Source: Devosia sp. 66-14
GTDB taxonomy: Bacteria > Pseudomonadota > Alphaproteobacteria > Rhizobiales > Devosiaceae
Length of the DNA stretch: 64,000 nucleotides
Direction: 5' to 3'
Assembly: GCA_001899085.1 (NCBI GenBank)
Contig: MKVB01000001.1
Coordinates: forward strand, 839,223 to 903,222
The translations under genes were made by a program, and so were the position numbers. The notes beneath the pieces are model-generated. The model was not told the DNA's origin, ran no database searches, and saw nothing but the letters and a program-made list of their open reading frames with translations. This document shows, piece by piece, positions 16,168 through 25,800 of this stretch. Every line of letters begins with the position of its first letter. Position 1 is the stretch's first letter.

Positions 16168-17244
16168 TTACTGCGCCGGCGCGGCCGGTGCAGGTTCGGC
16201 GGCCGGAGCCGTGATGGCCGGCGCGGTTTCCGCCGGAGCCGTATCGGCCGGGGCGGTAGGCGCCGGTGTGTCGTTCGCCGGTCCGGACAGGATCGGCGAG
16301 TCGTTGGCCGGCTCCTCGACCAGCGGCGTCGGCGGGATCGGCGTCGTCGCGGCCTCGGGCGGCGGCGTCACGTTGTCGGGGTTCTGGTTCTGGAAGAACC
16401 GGAAGAACTCCGTATCCGGCGACAGCACCATGGTGGTGCCGTTCGGCCCCAGCGCCGCGCGGTACGACTGCATCGAACGGTAGAAGTCGAAGAAGTCGGT
16501 GTCGCGGTTATAGGCATCGGCGAAGATCTGGCTGCGCTGGCCGTCGCCCTCGCCTCGCAGGATTTCCGCATCACGACGGGCAGCCGAGAGGATCTCGACG
16601 GCCTGGCGGTCGGCGATGGCGCGCGCCGTCTGCGCCGCTTCCTGGCCGCGGGCACGCAGCAGGGCCGCTTCGGCCAGACGTTCGGCCTTCATGCGGTTGA
16701 AGGTGTCGGCCGAAACGCTCGGGTCGAGATCGGTGCGCAGGATACGCACGTCCACCACCTCGATGCCCAGCTGGGCCATGTCGGGACGGATCAGGTCGCG
16801 CGCTTCCCGCATCATCTCCGGGCGCTGCTCGGACAATGCTTCGGTAAAGGCCCTCAGACCATAGACCTGACGCAGCGCCGCGTCGAAACGCGTCGAGATC
16901 CGGTCTTCGACCACCCGCAGGTCACCGAGCGCACGCGCCCGGAACAGCCGCGGGTCGGACACGCGGTAGGTGAGGAACGCGTCGACGATGTAGAACTTAC
17001 CGTCCTTCACCTGCACCGTCATGTTGGCGATGTCGTAACGCAGCAGGCGATCTTCGACGATCTGCACGGTGTCGACGAAGTTGGTCGGGATCTTGAAGTA
17101 GAGACCGGGCTCGGTCTTCACGTCGGTGATCTGGCCGAAGCGCATGACGATGGCCTGCTCGCGCTCGTTGACCACGAAGATCGACGACACGAAGATGTAG
17201 ACAACGGCGATGACGGCGATGCCGAGAATAATGAGTCTGTTCAT
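16168..17244 (-). CDS. hflC: FtsH protease regulator HflC
   Basis: A 358-residue SPFH (prohibitin-like) protein with an N-terminal anchor (LIILGIAVIAVVYIFVSSIF) and the SPFH domain starting VVNEREQAIVMRFGQITDVK. A long helix (residues about 190-260, rich in Ala/Arg/Glu) assembles the cage around FtsH with HflK. An unusual C-terminal tail of about 70 residues, rich in Pro, Ala and Thr, follows the typical end of the domain. It follows hflK after 3 bases. Confidence 0.96.
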   Translation of the reverse strand: MNRLIILGIAVIAVVYIFVSSIFVVNEREQAIVMRFGQITDVKTEPGLYFKIPTNFVDTVQIVEDRLLRYDIANMTVQVKDGKFYIVDAFLTYRVSDPRLFRARALGDLRVVEDRISTRFDAALRQVYGLRAFTEALSEQRPEMMREARDLIRPDMAQLGIEVVDVRILRTDLDPSVSADTFNRMKAERLAEAALLRARGQEAAQTARAIADRQAVEILSAARRDAEILRGEGDGQRSQIFADAYNRDTDFFDFYRSMQSYRAALGPNGTTMVLSPDTEFFRFFQNQNPDNVTPPPEAATTPIPPTPLVEEPANDSPILSGPANDTPAPTAPADTAPAETAPAITAPAAEPAPAAPAQ

Positions 17245-17247
17245 GGC

Positions 17248-18375
17248 TTACCTCGCCGTCGCGTCAGTGGTGGACGGCGTATTGTTCAGCGTCGAGTTCG
17301 GCCGGATCTCCGGCAGCGGCAGATAGGGCACGACGCCCGAGCCGGCGCTCTTGTCGACCAGCACCTTCTCCGAACCGCCCAGCACCTGTTCCATGGTTTC
17401 GAGGAACAGACGCTTGCGCGTCACTTCCGGCGACTTGGCGTACTCGGCGTAGATGGAGAGGAAGCGAGCCGCCTCACCTTCTGCTTCCTGCACGACCCGG
17501 TTCTTGTACGCGGCCGCATCTTCGCGAACCTGCGCCGCCTGACCGCGGGCGTCACCCAACAGCGTATTGGCGTACTGGCGGGCCTCTTCCTGGAAGCGGT
17601 CTTCGTCCTGCTCGGCGCGCTGCACCTCGTTGAACGCATCGGCCACTTCGGTCGGCGGCGCGGCCTGCTCGATGGCGACCTGCGACACCGTCACGCCCAT
17701 GCTGTAGCTCTGCACGATCGACTGCACGATGCCGCGCACGTCATTCTGGATGCCGGCACGGTTGTCACGAAACACGTCCTGGGCCGGACGACGGCCGACG
17801 ATCTCGCGCATGGCGCTTTCGCCGATCGAGCGCACCATGTCGTCCGGATCGCGGACGTTGAACAGGTAGGCCACCGGGTCGGTCACCGACCACAGCACGG
17901 AGAACTTCACATCGACGATGTTCTGGTCGCCCGAGAGCATCAGGCCCTCTTCGGACTGCCCGCGGCTGGAGCCGACCGAGCCGATCTCGGTGCGGTTTTC
18001 CGTACGCGGCGCCCGCTCGACCGTCTCGATGGGCCAGAGCGCGAAATGCAGGCCGGCCGGCACGGTCTCAACCGGCTGGCCGAAACGCAGCTTCACTGCC
18101 CATTCCTGTTCCTGCACGGTGAAGACCGAGTTGGCGACCCAGAACACGCCCAGCGCCAGCACCGCGCCGATGATCGTCCAGCGTCCACCGGGAATGCCGC
18201 CCTGAAACCGGTCGCGGCCACGGGACAAGATCTCTTCGAGGTTCGGCGTGTTTCCGCCTCCCCGACGGCCACCACCGCCGCCGCCACCGCTACCACCACC
18301 ACCCGGCGTCTGGCCCCATGGCCCGCCGTTGTTGGAGTTGCGGCCTCCCCCGCCCGTATTGTTGTCCCAGGGCAT
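17248..18375 (-). CDS. hflK: FtsH protease regulator HflK
   Basis: A 375-residue partner of HflC in the membrane complex that encloses and restrains the FtsH protease. The N-terminal 40 residues are Gly/Asn-rich, then NLEEILSRGRDRF, the transmembrane helix around residues 66-86 and the SPFH domain (VQEQEWAVKLRFGQPVETV). The long helix region (about 205-300) ends in FLSIYAEYAKSPEVTRKRLF, well conserved in HflK. It lies 60 bases after folA on the same strand and is likely in the same transcription unit. Confidence 0.96.
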   Translation of the reverse strand: MPWDNNTGGGGRNSNNGGPWGQTPGGGGSGGGGGGGRRGGGNTPNLEEILSRGRDRFQGGIPGGRWTIIGAVLALGVFWVANSVFTVQEQEWAVKLRFGQPVETVPAGLHFALWPIETVERAPRTENRTEIGSVGSSRGQSEEGLMLSGDQNIVDVKFSVLWSVTDPVAYLFNVRDPDDMVRSIGESAMREIVGRRPAQDVFRDNRAGIQNDVRGIVQSIVQSYSMGVTVSQVAIEQAAPPTEVADAFNEVQRAEQDEDRFQEEARQYANTLLGDARGQAAQVREDAAAYKNRVVQEAEGEAARFLSIYAEYAKSPEVTRKRLFLETMEQVLGGSEKVLVDKSAGSGVVPYLPLPEIRPNSTLNNTPSTTDATAR

Positions 18376-18435
18376 ACGCCACCTTTCAGCCGGATTATCG
18401 ATTGCCGCCCTATATAGGCAAGGGTTCCCGCGCGA

Positions 18436-18960
18436 TCAACGTGCGGACGGTTCACGCCGACGATAGACTTTTACCGTGAAGTCGACGCTATCTCGTTCTG
18501 TGCGCAGCAGTTCATGTACTGCTTCTACTTCCCATTGCTTGGGGTCGATGAATGGAAAGCGAGCATCGCCAGGTGGCGAGGCTGCCACATGTGTGACGTA
18601 AAGTCGCTCCGCCAGCGGCATGGCCTCACGATAGATTTCCCCGCCACCGCCGATCATCACCTCGCCGGCGCCTTCGACCGACGCGATTTCCTGCGCCCGG
18701 GCCAGCGCTTCCGCGAGGCTGTGGAGCACCAGCACGCCATCCGGCTGATAGCCGGATTGTCGCGTCACCACCATGTTGATCCGGCCCGGCAGCGGCCTGC
18801 CGATGCTCTCGAACGTCTTCCGCCCCATGATCAGCGGCTTGCCCATGGTGGTGCGCTTGAAATGGGCGAAATCGGTCGGCAGGCGCCAGGGGATCGCTCC
18901 CTCGGCCCCGATCACACCGTTCTCTCCCACAGCGGCGATCATCGCCACGGGCACGCTCAT
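18436..18960 (-). CDS. folA: Dihydrofolate reductase
   Basis: A 174-residue enzyme that reduces dihydrofolate with NADPH, restoring the cofactor consumed by ThyA. IPWRLPTDFAHFKRTTMGKP contains the substrate-binding acid Asp30; MGRKTFESIGRPLPGR and MIGGGGEIYREAMP are the NADPH-binding motifs. The ATG at 18960 overlaps the stop of the upstream GNAT gene (ATGA). Placing folA in the same unit as thyA is a frequent and functionally sensible pairing. Confidence 0.97.
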   Translation of the reverse strand: MSVPVAMIAAVGENGVIGAEGAIPWRLPTDFAHFKRTTMGKPLIMGRKTFESIGRPLPGRINMVVTRQSGYQPDGVLVLHSLAEALARAQEIASVEGAGEVMIGGGGEIYREAMPLAERLYVTHVAASPPGDARFPFIDPKQWEVEAVHELLRTERDSVDFTVKVYRRREPSAR

Positions 18961-19436
18961 GGCGCACCCAGCCGGGCCAGCGCCTCGCCATCGACGCGGA
19001 CCTTGGTCCATTCGTCCTGCATGACGCCACCCTGCGACTTGTAGAAGGCGATCGACGGCTCGTTCCAGTCGAGCACCCACCACTCGAAACGTCCGAGCCC
19101 CTCCCACACGCAGCGTTGCGCGAGGTTGACCAGCAGCGCCTTGCCGACGCCCAGACCACGGGCCTCAGGATCGACGAACAGGTCCTCGAGCCAGATGCCG
19201 TGCCGCCCCTGGAAGGTCGAGTAGGTGTAGAACCACAACGAGAAGCCCACCGGCTTGCCCTGCCACTCGGCGATCTCGCAGAACACTTTCGGGTTCGCCC
19301 CGAACAGGTCGCGCAGGATGTCGGCCTCGCTCGCCTTGGCTTCGTGCGACAGCTTCTCGTACTCGGCCAGTGCCGCGATAAACCGGATGATCAGCGCCGC
19401 ATCGTCAGGAGCGGCACTGCGAATGACGAGGCTCAT
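18957..19436 (-). CDS. GNAT family N-acetyltransferase
   Basis: A 159-residue GNAT of the spermidine/diamine acetyltransferase-like type. IRSAAPDDAALIIRFIAALA is the first strand-helix, YSTFQGRHGIWLEDLFVDPE covers the conserved core, and RGLGVGKALLVNLA is the acetyl-CoA-binding loop. The segment FEWWVLDWNEPSIAFYKSQG is typical of this branch. The start ATG 19436 overlaps the MazG-like gene stop by four bases. The substrate may be a polyamine or amino acid but is not determined. Confidence 0.92.
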   Translation of the reverse strand: MSLVIRSAAPDDAALIIRFIAALAEYEKLSHEAKASEADILRDLFGANPKVFCEIAEWQGKPVGFSLWFYTYSTFQGRHGIWLEDLFVDPEARGLGVGKALLVNLAQRCVWEGLGRFEWWVLDWNEPSIAFYKSQGGVMQDEWTKVRVDGEALARLGAP

Positions 19437-19762
19437 GGCGCCACGCCCGGCCGCTTGAGATGGGAAAACCACTTCCGCTCGAGCGCGGCCTCGACATCGA
19501 TCCGGTTGTGCCGGCAGAACAGCAGCACCTGTGCCAGGAGGTCGGCTGCTTCGTCCTCGAGGGCTTCCCGGATCGCCTGGTCCGAGCGCTCGCCGACGCG
19601 GCCGCGCCCACTGCCGCGCAGATACTCCGCCACCAGTTCCCCGGCTTCTTCCTGCAGCTTGAGCGCGAACCAATCCGGGTCGCGCCGGATGTCGCAGCGT
19701 GCCGCATAGATGGCGGATACCTGCTCCACCCGCTCGCTCAGTTCGCTCAGCGTCGTCGCCAT
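19433..19762 (-). CDS. MazG-like nucleotide pyrophosphohydrolase (HisE-like fold)
   Basis: A 109-residue all-helical protein. The magnesium-binding pattern is EEAGELVAEYL in one helix and DEAADLLAQVLLF in the next, i.e. the ExxE...ExxD signature of the MazG/HisE superfamily. Family members hydrolyse (d)NTPs or phosphoribosyl-ATP. Its place between thyA and folA suggests nucleotide pool cleaning rather than histidine synthesis, but it could be read as a HisE paralogue. The ATG at 19762 shares one base with the upstream stop codon. Confidence 0.82.
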   Translation of the reverse strand: MATTLSELSERVEQVSAIYAARCDIRRDPDWFALKLQEEAGELVAEYLRGSGRGRVGERSDQAIREALEDEAADLLAQVLLFCRHNRIDVEAALERKWFSHLKRPGVAP

Positions 19763-20790
19763 CAGCCTACGTTGGGTTCGGGGTTCTGCCGGTTGAGGAT
19801 CAGCACCTCGAGTTCGCGGCCATAGGGCGGCCACCAGTCCTTGGCCTCCATCTCGAAGGTCGTCGGCCCGGTCTTGGTGACCTTGCCGTCCCAGCAGAAC
19901 GACACCAGGTTCTGCGGCAGCCCCTTGTCGATGGTCAGGTGGAAGTTGCCGATCGCTCCCGCCCAGTTGGCGCCGGTCGACCAGATATAGCTGATCCAGC
20001 TTTCGGTGAACGGCGCCCCGTAGCGCTCGGCAGGATCAGGCAGCGTCTTTTCCACCGCAGCGATGAAGCTGTCGTCGGTGCAGTATTTCTGCTTGTACTC
20101 GGCGGCGCGGTCGTAGCCCTCCGAAGGCTCGGCGAGAAAAGTCACCGCCACCGTTCCGCCGACGCTCGGCTTGTACTGGTGCTCGACCACCACGGTCTTC
20201 CCAGCCGGGAAATGCGCCTCCCAGCTATAGGTCGAACGCAGCGTCCACACCGGCCAGTACTCGGTCTGCATCCCCTGCCCCTGGTCGAACTCCATCGGGA
20301 TCACCAGCGCGCGATGCAGCAACTCCTTCTTGGTCGCCTCGTCGAGGGCGTTGATCGCCGTGACCGTCGCCTCGCCATAGGGCGTCAGCGGCAGGCCGAG
20401 ATCGGTGAGATACTGCGTGTAGTCGATATTGGTGGCGAACACATACTGGTGCAGCTCGGCCGAGACCGGCTCGCCGTTCACCAGGGTCTGAAAGCCGAAA
20501 ATGTTCTGCGGGTCCTCGGTGGGGATCGCCACCATGAAATCCCCGTCGCCGGTGATGTCCGGCATCGGGAAGGCCACCAGCGCGTCGGTGTCTTCGGCAC
20601 CCTCGTTGCGGAACTCGTACTTCACCCGCACCTGCTCGGGCGACACGTACAGGTCCTCGCTGAGCATCTTGACGTCGTCGGTCTGGACGAACACCAGCCC
20701 GCCGGCGCCTAGTGTCGACATGGTGTCGTTGGCGAGGCTCGGAGTGACCGCCAGACCGGCGGCGACAACAAGGGCTGCGAAGGGTTTCAT
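19762..20790 (-). CDS. DUF4424 family secreted protein
   Basis: A 342-residue protein with a cleavable signal peptide ([17 protein letters not shown]). The mature part starts [20 protein letters not shown], the recognisable start of DUF4424, continues with beta-rich segments ([20 protein letters not shown]), and has [20 protein letters not shown] near the C-terminus. Family function is unknown; it is exported to the periplasm. It overlaps the thyA stop by four bases, an odd companion for a thymidylate synthase but tightly coupled to it. Confidence 0.88.
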   Translation of the reverse strand: MKPFAALVVAAGLAVTPSLANDTMSTLGAGGLVFVQTDDVKMLSEDLYVSPEQVRVKYEFRNEGAEDTDALVAFPMPDITGDGDFMVAIPTEDPQNIFGFQTLVNGEPVSAELHQYVFATNIDYTQYLTDLGLPLTPYGEATVTAINALDEATKKELLHRALVIPMEFDQGQGMQTEYWPVWTLRSTYSWEAHFPAGKTVVVEHQYKPSVGGTVAVTFLAEPSEGYDRAAEYKQKYCTDDSFIAAVEKTLPDPAERYGAPFTESWISYIWSTGANWAGAIGNFHLTIDKGLPQNLVSFCWDGKVTKTGPTTFEMEAKDWWPPYGRELEVLILNRQNPEPNVG

Positions 20791-21581
20791 ACCGCGATCT
20801 CTGCCTTGATGCTGGGATGCGGATCATAGCCGGTGATCATGAAATCCTCGAACTGGAAATCGAAGATGTCGCGCTTGTCGGGGTTGATGGTCAGCCGCGG
20901 CAGCGGGCGCGGCTCGCGGCTCAGCTGCAGCCGCACCTGATCGAAATGGTTGTGGTAGAGGTGCAGGTCGCCGAACGAATGCACGAACTCGCCCGGCTGC
21001 AGCCCGGTCACCTGCGCCATCATCTGGGTCAACAGCGCGTAGGACGCGATGTTGAACGGCACGCCGAGGAACAGGTCGGCCGAGCGCTGGTAGAGCTGGC
21101 AGCTGAGCTTGCCGTCGGCGACATAGAACTGGAACAGGCAGTGGCAGGGCGGCAGCGCCATGTCGTCGACCTCGGCCGGGTTCCAGGCCGTGACGATGTG
21201 CCGGCGCGAATCCGGCTTGTTCCTGATCGAATGCACCACGTTGGCGATCTGGTCGATGGTGCCGCCATGCCCATCCGGCCAACTGCGCCACTGCGAACCA
21301 TAGACCGGCCCGAGGTCGCCGTTCTCATCGGCCCATTCGTTCCAGATCCTGACGCCGCGCTCCTGCAGCCAGCGCACGTTGGTTTCGCCGCGCAGGAACC
21401 ACAACAGTTCATAGACGATGGATTTGACGTGCAGCTTCTTGGTGGTCAGCAGCGGAAAACCCTTGCTCAGATCGAAGCGGGTCTGCCGGCCGAACACCGA
21501 ACGGGTGCCGGTGCCGGTGCGATCGGGCCGATCGGTGCCGTTGTCGAGGACGTCTTGAAGCAGGTTCAGGTACTGGCGCAT
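20787..21581 (-). CDS. thyA: Thymidylate synthase
   Basis: A 264-residue enzyme, the same length as E. coli ThyA. It methylates dUMP to dTMP with methylenetetrahydrofolate. The nucleophile Cys146 lies in [13 protein letters not shown], exactly the E. coli position. [20 protein letters not shown] and the folate-binding [14 protein letters not shown] are conserved. It is the first gene of a long minus-strand block ending with degP. The promoter must lie in the gap before the ssrA gene. Confidence 0.98.
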   Translation of the reverse strand: MRQYLNLLQDVLDNGTDRPDRTGTGTRSVFGRQTRFDLSKGFPLLTTKKLHVKSIVYELLWFLRGETNVRWLQERGVRIWNEWADENGDLGPVYGSQWRSWPDGHGGTIDQIANVVHSIRNKPDSRRHIVTAWNPAEVDDMALPPCHCLFQFYVADGKLSCQLYQRSADLFLGVPFNIASYALLTQMMAQVTGLQPGEFVHSFGDLHLYHNHFDQVRLQLSREPRPLPRLTINPDKRDIFDFQFEDFMITGYDPHPSIKAEIAV

Positions 21582-21639
21582 CCGCTCAGCTTATCGCGAT
21601 TCGGCGGTGCTCCCGCCCGCTTCCACAGGGCGGTTTGCA

Positions 21640-21990
21640 TCGCGCCGCCACCACGCCTATATAGGGCTTGCCGGCAACGGCTATGGCGATAAACGGCTAG
21701 CGTAATAAACCTATTGGACCCGGGGGCAGTGCCCGGCGTCTCCACCAGAACTCCCCGTCGTGGCGGGCTCATGGGGACGAAACAGGATCGACAAGGGCGT
21801 AAAGGTTAGACTTTTGCTCGGCATGGTACCACCGATATCGGGCCATCCTAATAGTTGCCAACGACAACTATGCTAAGGTTGCTATCGCTGCTTAATGCGG
21901 CGCCGGCACCTGAACTGAAAGTCCTCCGGTCCTAGCAGGCCGACAGGCGGGGTTCGCAGGCACCTGGCAACAGAAGCCTGCACTTCCCTC
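21640..21990 (+). ncRNA. ssrA: tmRNA, circularly permuted two-piece alphaproteobacterial form
   Basis: The acceptor piece comes first and ends GGCGTCTCCACCA (CCA at 21745-21747) after a T-arm-like hairpin CCGGG-GGCAGTG-CCCGG. A short intervening loop (about 21748-21772) follows. The coding piece then begins at 21773 with GGGGACGAAACAGGATCGAC, whose GGGGAC can pair with GTCTCC of the acceptor piece to rebuild the tRNA stem. This order is the hallmark of the permuted tmRNA of alphaproteobacteria. The tag frame lies at 21857-21895. tmRNA with SmpB rescues stalled ribosomes and tags nascent proteins for ClpXP. The outer ends are approximate because I could not fold the whole molecule. Confidence 0.88.
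21857..21895 (+). other. ssrA: tmRNA tag-peptide reading frame
   Basis: After TAGTT, twelve codons and a TAA encode ANDNYAKVAIAA. ANDN at the start is the alphaproteobacterial SspB-binding part; the final IAA is a variant of the usual LAA/VAA degron read by ClpX. An extra Ala from charged tmRNA would precede it. The tag is one residue shorter than the 13 encoded residues I remember for Caulobacter. Confidence 0.82.
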
Positions 21991-22113
21991 GCATCGCCGC
22001 CATCGCAGAGCGTCCCCACGTCGCGGGACGCAAGTTTTCGTTTTGCCTTGAATTGTGCCCCTCGCAGCGGTGATATGGGCCCGACGCGAGGATTCCCCCG
22101 CAGCAAGGACGAT

Positions 22114-22611
22114 ATGGCTGAAGACCTGATCCGCTACGACATTCTGGCCCAGGAAGCGCTGCGCGGCGTTGTGCGCAAGGTGCTGTCCGAGGTGGCGCGG
22201 ACTGGTCTGCCGGGCGACCACCACTTTTTCATCTCCTTTGTCACCAAGGCGCCCGGCGTTCGGATGAGCCAGCGGCTGGTCGAGCAGTACGACAAGGAAA
22301 TGACCATCGTGCTGCAGAACCAGTTCGGTGCCTTGCGGGTCAACGAGACCGGCTTCGAGGTCGAGCTGTCCTTCGACGGCCGTCCCGAATTGCTGGCGAT
22401 TCCGTTCTCCGCCATCAAGGGCTTCTTCGATCCGTCGGTTCAGTTCGGACTGCAGTTCGACGTCGAGCGCGTTGCCGGCGACGAAGCCGAGTTGGCCGAG
22501 TCCGACGCGGGCGACGAGGCGACGGCGGCCCCAGCCCCGGTCACCCCCGCTGCCACGCCCGAAGCGCAAGGCGAAAAGGTCGTGAGCCTCGACAGCTTCC
22601 GCAAGAAGTAG
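22114..22611 (+). CDS. sspB: SspB family ClpXP adaptor (alphaproteobacterial type)
   Basis: A 165-residue protein. The core (residues 1-120) contains IRYDILAQEALRGVVRKVLS, then HHFFISFVTKAPGVRMSQRL and PFSAIKGFFDPSVQFGLQF, which match SspB. The Ala/Pro-rich linker ends in EKVVSLDSFRKK, the C-terminal peptide that docks on the ClpX N-domain. It tethers ssrA-tagged proteins to ClpXP. I start at ATG 22114 (MAEDLIRYD), with AAGGAC upstream; a longer reading would run back towards the tmRNA. Lying directly after ssrA, tag and adaptor are genetically linked. Confidence 0.95.
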   Translation: MAEDLIRYDILAQEALRGVVRKVLSEVARTGLPGDHHFFISFVTKAPGVRMSQRLVEQYDKEMTIVLQNQFGALRVNETGFEVELSFDGRPELLAIPFSAIKGFFDPSVQFGLQFDVERVAGDEAELAESDAGDEATAAPAPVTPAATPEAQGEKVVSLDSFRKK

Positions 22612-22616
22612 CGCCG

Positions 22617-22832
22617 GTGGAGAAGCGTTCGCTGACCATCGCCGGGCACCGGACCAGCATCGCCATCGAAAATGAGTTCTGGGCCGGCCTCGAGGCCATG
22701 GCGCTGGCCGGCGGCAAGTCCATCGCCGCCCTGATCGCCGATATCGACCAGCAGCGCGAAGTGCCCAACCTGTCATCGGCCGTCCGTCTGGCGGTGCTGG
22801 CCTGGTACCGGGATCGCCAGAGCCCTTCCTGA
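22617..22832 (+). CDS. Ribbon-helix-helix domain protein
   Basis: A 71-residue protein that starts KRSLTIAGHRTSIAIENEFW (the ribbon strand and first helix) and continues with AGGKSIAALIADIDQQREV and SAVRLAVLAWYRDR. This is the RHH_4 type of small alphaproteobacterial DNA-binding protein. The start is GTG 22617, five bases after sspB, so it is probably in the same transcript. Its targets are unknown. Confidence 0.87.
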   Translation: MEKRSLTIAGHRTSIAIENEFWAGLEAMALAGGKSIAALIADIDQQREVPNLSSAVRLAVLAWYRDRQSPS

Positions 22833-22838
22833 ACGCGC

Positions 22839-25800
22839 CTAGTTCCCCAGCCCGATATCCATCGGCCGGTTGAACTCCTCGATGGCCTTGCGCAGCTCTT
22901 CTTCCGCCTTCGCCTTGCGGGCCGCTTCCTCTTCGGCGGCTTTCCTCGCGGCCTCTTCCTCTGCCGCCTGCCTCGCGGCGGCCTCTTCGGCGGCTTTGCG
23001 CGCCGCCGCTTCATCGGCCGCCCGGATCGCCGCCGCTTCGGCCGCCAGCCGCGCCTTCTCGGCTTCCTCGGCCTTGCGCCGTGCTTCGTCCTCTTCGCGC
23101 AGCTTTTCCAGCCGCGCCACTTCGGCCTCGTAGGCCTTGACCATGATCGCATCGACGAGGCTCGACACGTCGAACTGCCGCTCGGGCGCCATCAGTGTGC
23201 CGCTCAGCCGCGCCGAGATCCGCGCCGTGCCGGTATCGACCAGCGCGGCCGGCGTGATGGCGGTCGGCGACAGTGCATAGTCGCCGGCGAGGCCGAGATC
23301 GCCGAGCCGGATCGAGCCGCTGCCGAACAATTGCCCACCCTCCCCCTCGATCGACACATTCGGGCTGCGCAGCACCCCACCCGCCACGGTGAAGCCGGCC
23401 GTCACCCGTGCTGCGTCGAACGGCGCATCGTCGAGCCGGTCCTCGATCAGCGTGCTCAACTCATCCGGCTGCATCTCGAGGAGGTTCTCGACCCCCGAGA
23501 CCGACGACGCGGCTCCGGCGTTCAGCCGCTCGATCCTCAGCCCGCTCGCGGTGTAGGTCCCCTCCCCGGTCAATGCCGCGAGGATACCGGCCACCGACCC
23601 ACCAGTGCCGTCGAACCGACCCGAGGCATCAAGCGTCGCGTCGATCGCATCGGCGACCAGCGGCGGCGCGATGCTGTCGACCGACACGCCGACCAGCGAA
23701 ATCCGCCCCGTCACCTGCTTGTCCGGCAGCGGACCCGAGCAGCAGACCGCCAGTTCCATGCCGATGCTGCCATCGCCCAGCTTGCCGGCGACATTGCGCA
23801 GGCGGGTGGTGGTGGCGTCCCAGTCGAGGTCGAAGCTGAGATCGGTCAGCAGCGATTTTCCGCCGGCACTGACGACCGGCGCGCTCACCGCCACGCGACC
23901 GGTGGTGGTCCGCGGAGCGTCGCCGGTGGCCAACGGGCCGTCCGGCCACAAGCCGTTGCCCGCCAGCAGCGAAGCCGGTCCGGTGACTGTGCGCAGCACG
24001 CTGCCGATGTCGAGATCACCCGTGGTGATGGCGCCCGCGACTGTTCTCGCACTGCCTTTGGTCGCCAGCTTCAGGCTGCCGGTGAACGGAGCGTCGCCCG
24101 ACGTGCCGGTGATGTCGAGCAACTGCACGTCCGACGGCCCGTTGAAATCCACCCGGGCGGAGGCGGCCAGCGCCGGCAGCGATATGCCGCCCGCCCCGAG
24201 CCAGTCTGCCAGCGCCGACGGATCGGCGAGCTTGGCCTTGATGGTGCCCTTGCCGCTATAGGCCGCCGGATTGGTAACCACCAGATTGCCCGAAAAGCCC
24301 AGCGAGTCCCCTCCCCCCTCGACCAGCACCGTGGTCTCGAGGCTGTTGGCGACATTGCCGTCGACGACGCCGACCAGATGCACAGGCTCGCCATCGGCGA
24401 ACAGGCTGACCTCGCCCAGCCCCAGCTGGGCGGTCATCGCGGCGGCGTCGGCAGATTTCATGTCGAGCCGCAGCTTCACCGGCCCGGACGGCGCGCGCAG
24501 GAAGCCTGCCTGCAGTTCCGCGTCGGCCGCAACCTCCGAGCTGCCCAGCCGCCCCGAGATGGCGAGGCTCTGCGCCCCGTCGCCGCTGGGCGGATCGAGC
24601 CTCAGGGCCAGGTCGGCCGGCAGCGACGGGGCGAGGAAGCCGGCAATGGCCGGCGACGCTCCCACCGCGCGGTAGAAACTCGCCAGCGCCGGCGCATCGG
24701 CCGACGCCACGGTCAGCGTGCCCGAGCCCGACAGCTCCGGCTTGGTGATCGAACCGAAGGCGGTGAGTGTCGCCTTGAAACCGGCGCCACCCAGATCCCC
24801 CGCCGAGATGTCGTCGACCACCAGCACGCCGCCGTCCCACGATCCCCTGGCGGCCAGGGCGCGGCCATTGAGGCCGCCCAGCGTCATGCTGTCGGCCACC
24901 AGCTCGAACTCGCCCTTGGGGAAGCTGGCCGGAAAGGCCGCATCGGCCGCAAGGTCGGGCAGCAGGGCGACCAGCGCCGCGCTGCGGCCGGCATCGAGCT
25001 GGCCCATATCGGCGGTGAGGTGGAGGTCGGGCGCCGTGCCAAGGCCGAGCTGGGCCGAGAACGAGCGCGCCTCGCCGTCGAGCTCGATCCGCCCATCGCT
25101 CACCGACAGCGTCTCACCCACCAGGTCGATCTTCGCTTCGATCGATCCAGGCATGCCGAACAGCGGATTGCCCTCGGCCGGCTTGCGCCACATCGTGCTC
25201 AGCGCATCGAGCCGACCCGATTTGACCGAAAGCGTGCCCGAGAATTCAGGGCGCCCCGTATCGGTCACGATCTCTCCCGCCAGCGACACCCGGGTATCGC
25301 CGGGCAGCACGCCGGTAAACCCGCGAACCGTCCAGCCCCCGCCATGCGCGCTGGCGTCGAGCCGGACATTGCGGAGCGAGAAGGCGCGAAGGTTCAGCTC
25401 GGCCACATCGACGCCGATGGTCCCCGGGATACCGGGCGCCGCCGGCAGCGGCAGTTCGCGCAGCAACCGCACCAGTTCGTAGGGCTCCACCGCCTGCTCT
25501 GCCGTGGCATCGCGCGGCGGCAATGCCATCAGGCCCCCAGAGATCACCGCATTGAACGCCATGCCCTTGCCCAGGGTCACATCCGCCGCCCCGAGCAGGC
25601 GCGTCGCAGCCCGATTCTCGTCGGGAATCACCACATAGTCGCTGAGCAGCACCTTGTTCGGGTTGGCCTCGACCTTGCTGGTCATCACCAGGTCGCCCTG
25701 TCCGGCATCCTGGGCTCCGTCCTTGGCCGGCTTTCCCGGCGGCTGCCGGTAGGTCATCGTGCCGGTGAAGCCCGGCGCCAGACCAGGCTTCAGGTAGCCT

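Noticed and set aside
16066-18417. A 783-codon plus-strand frame across hflK and hflC
   Set aside because: The minus strand encodes two recognisable SPFH proteins in a conserved order. The plus frame is Arg/His-rich with no homology that I can see.
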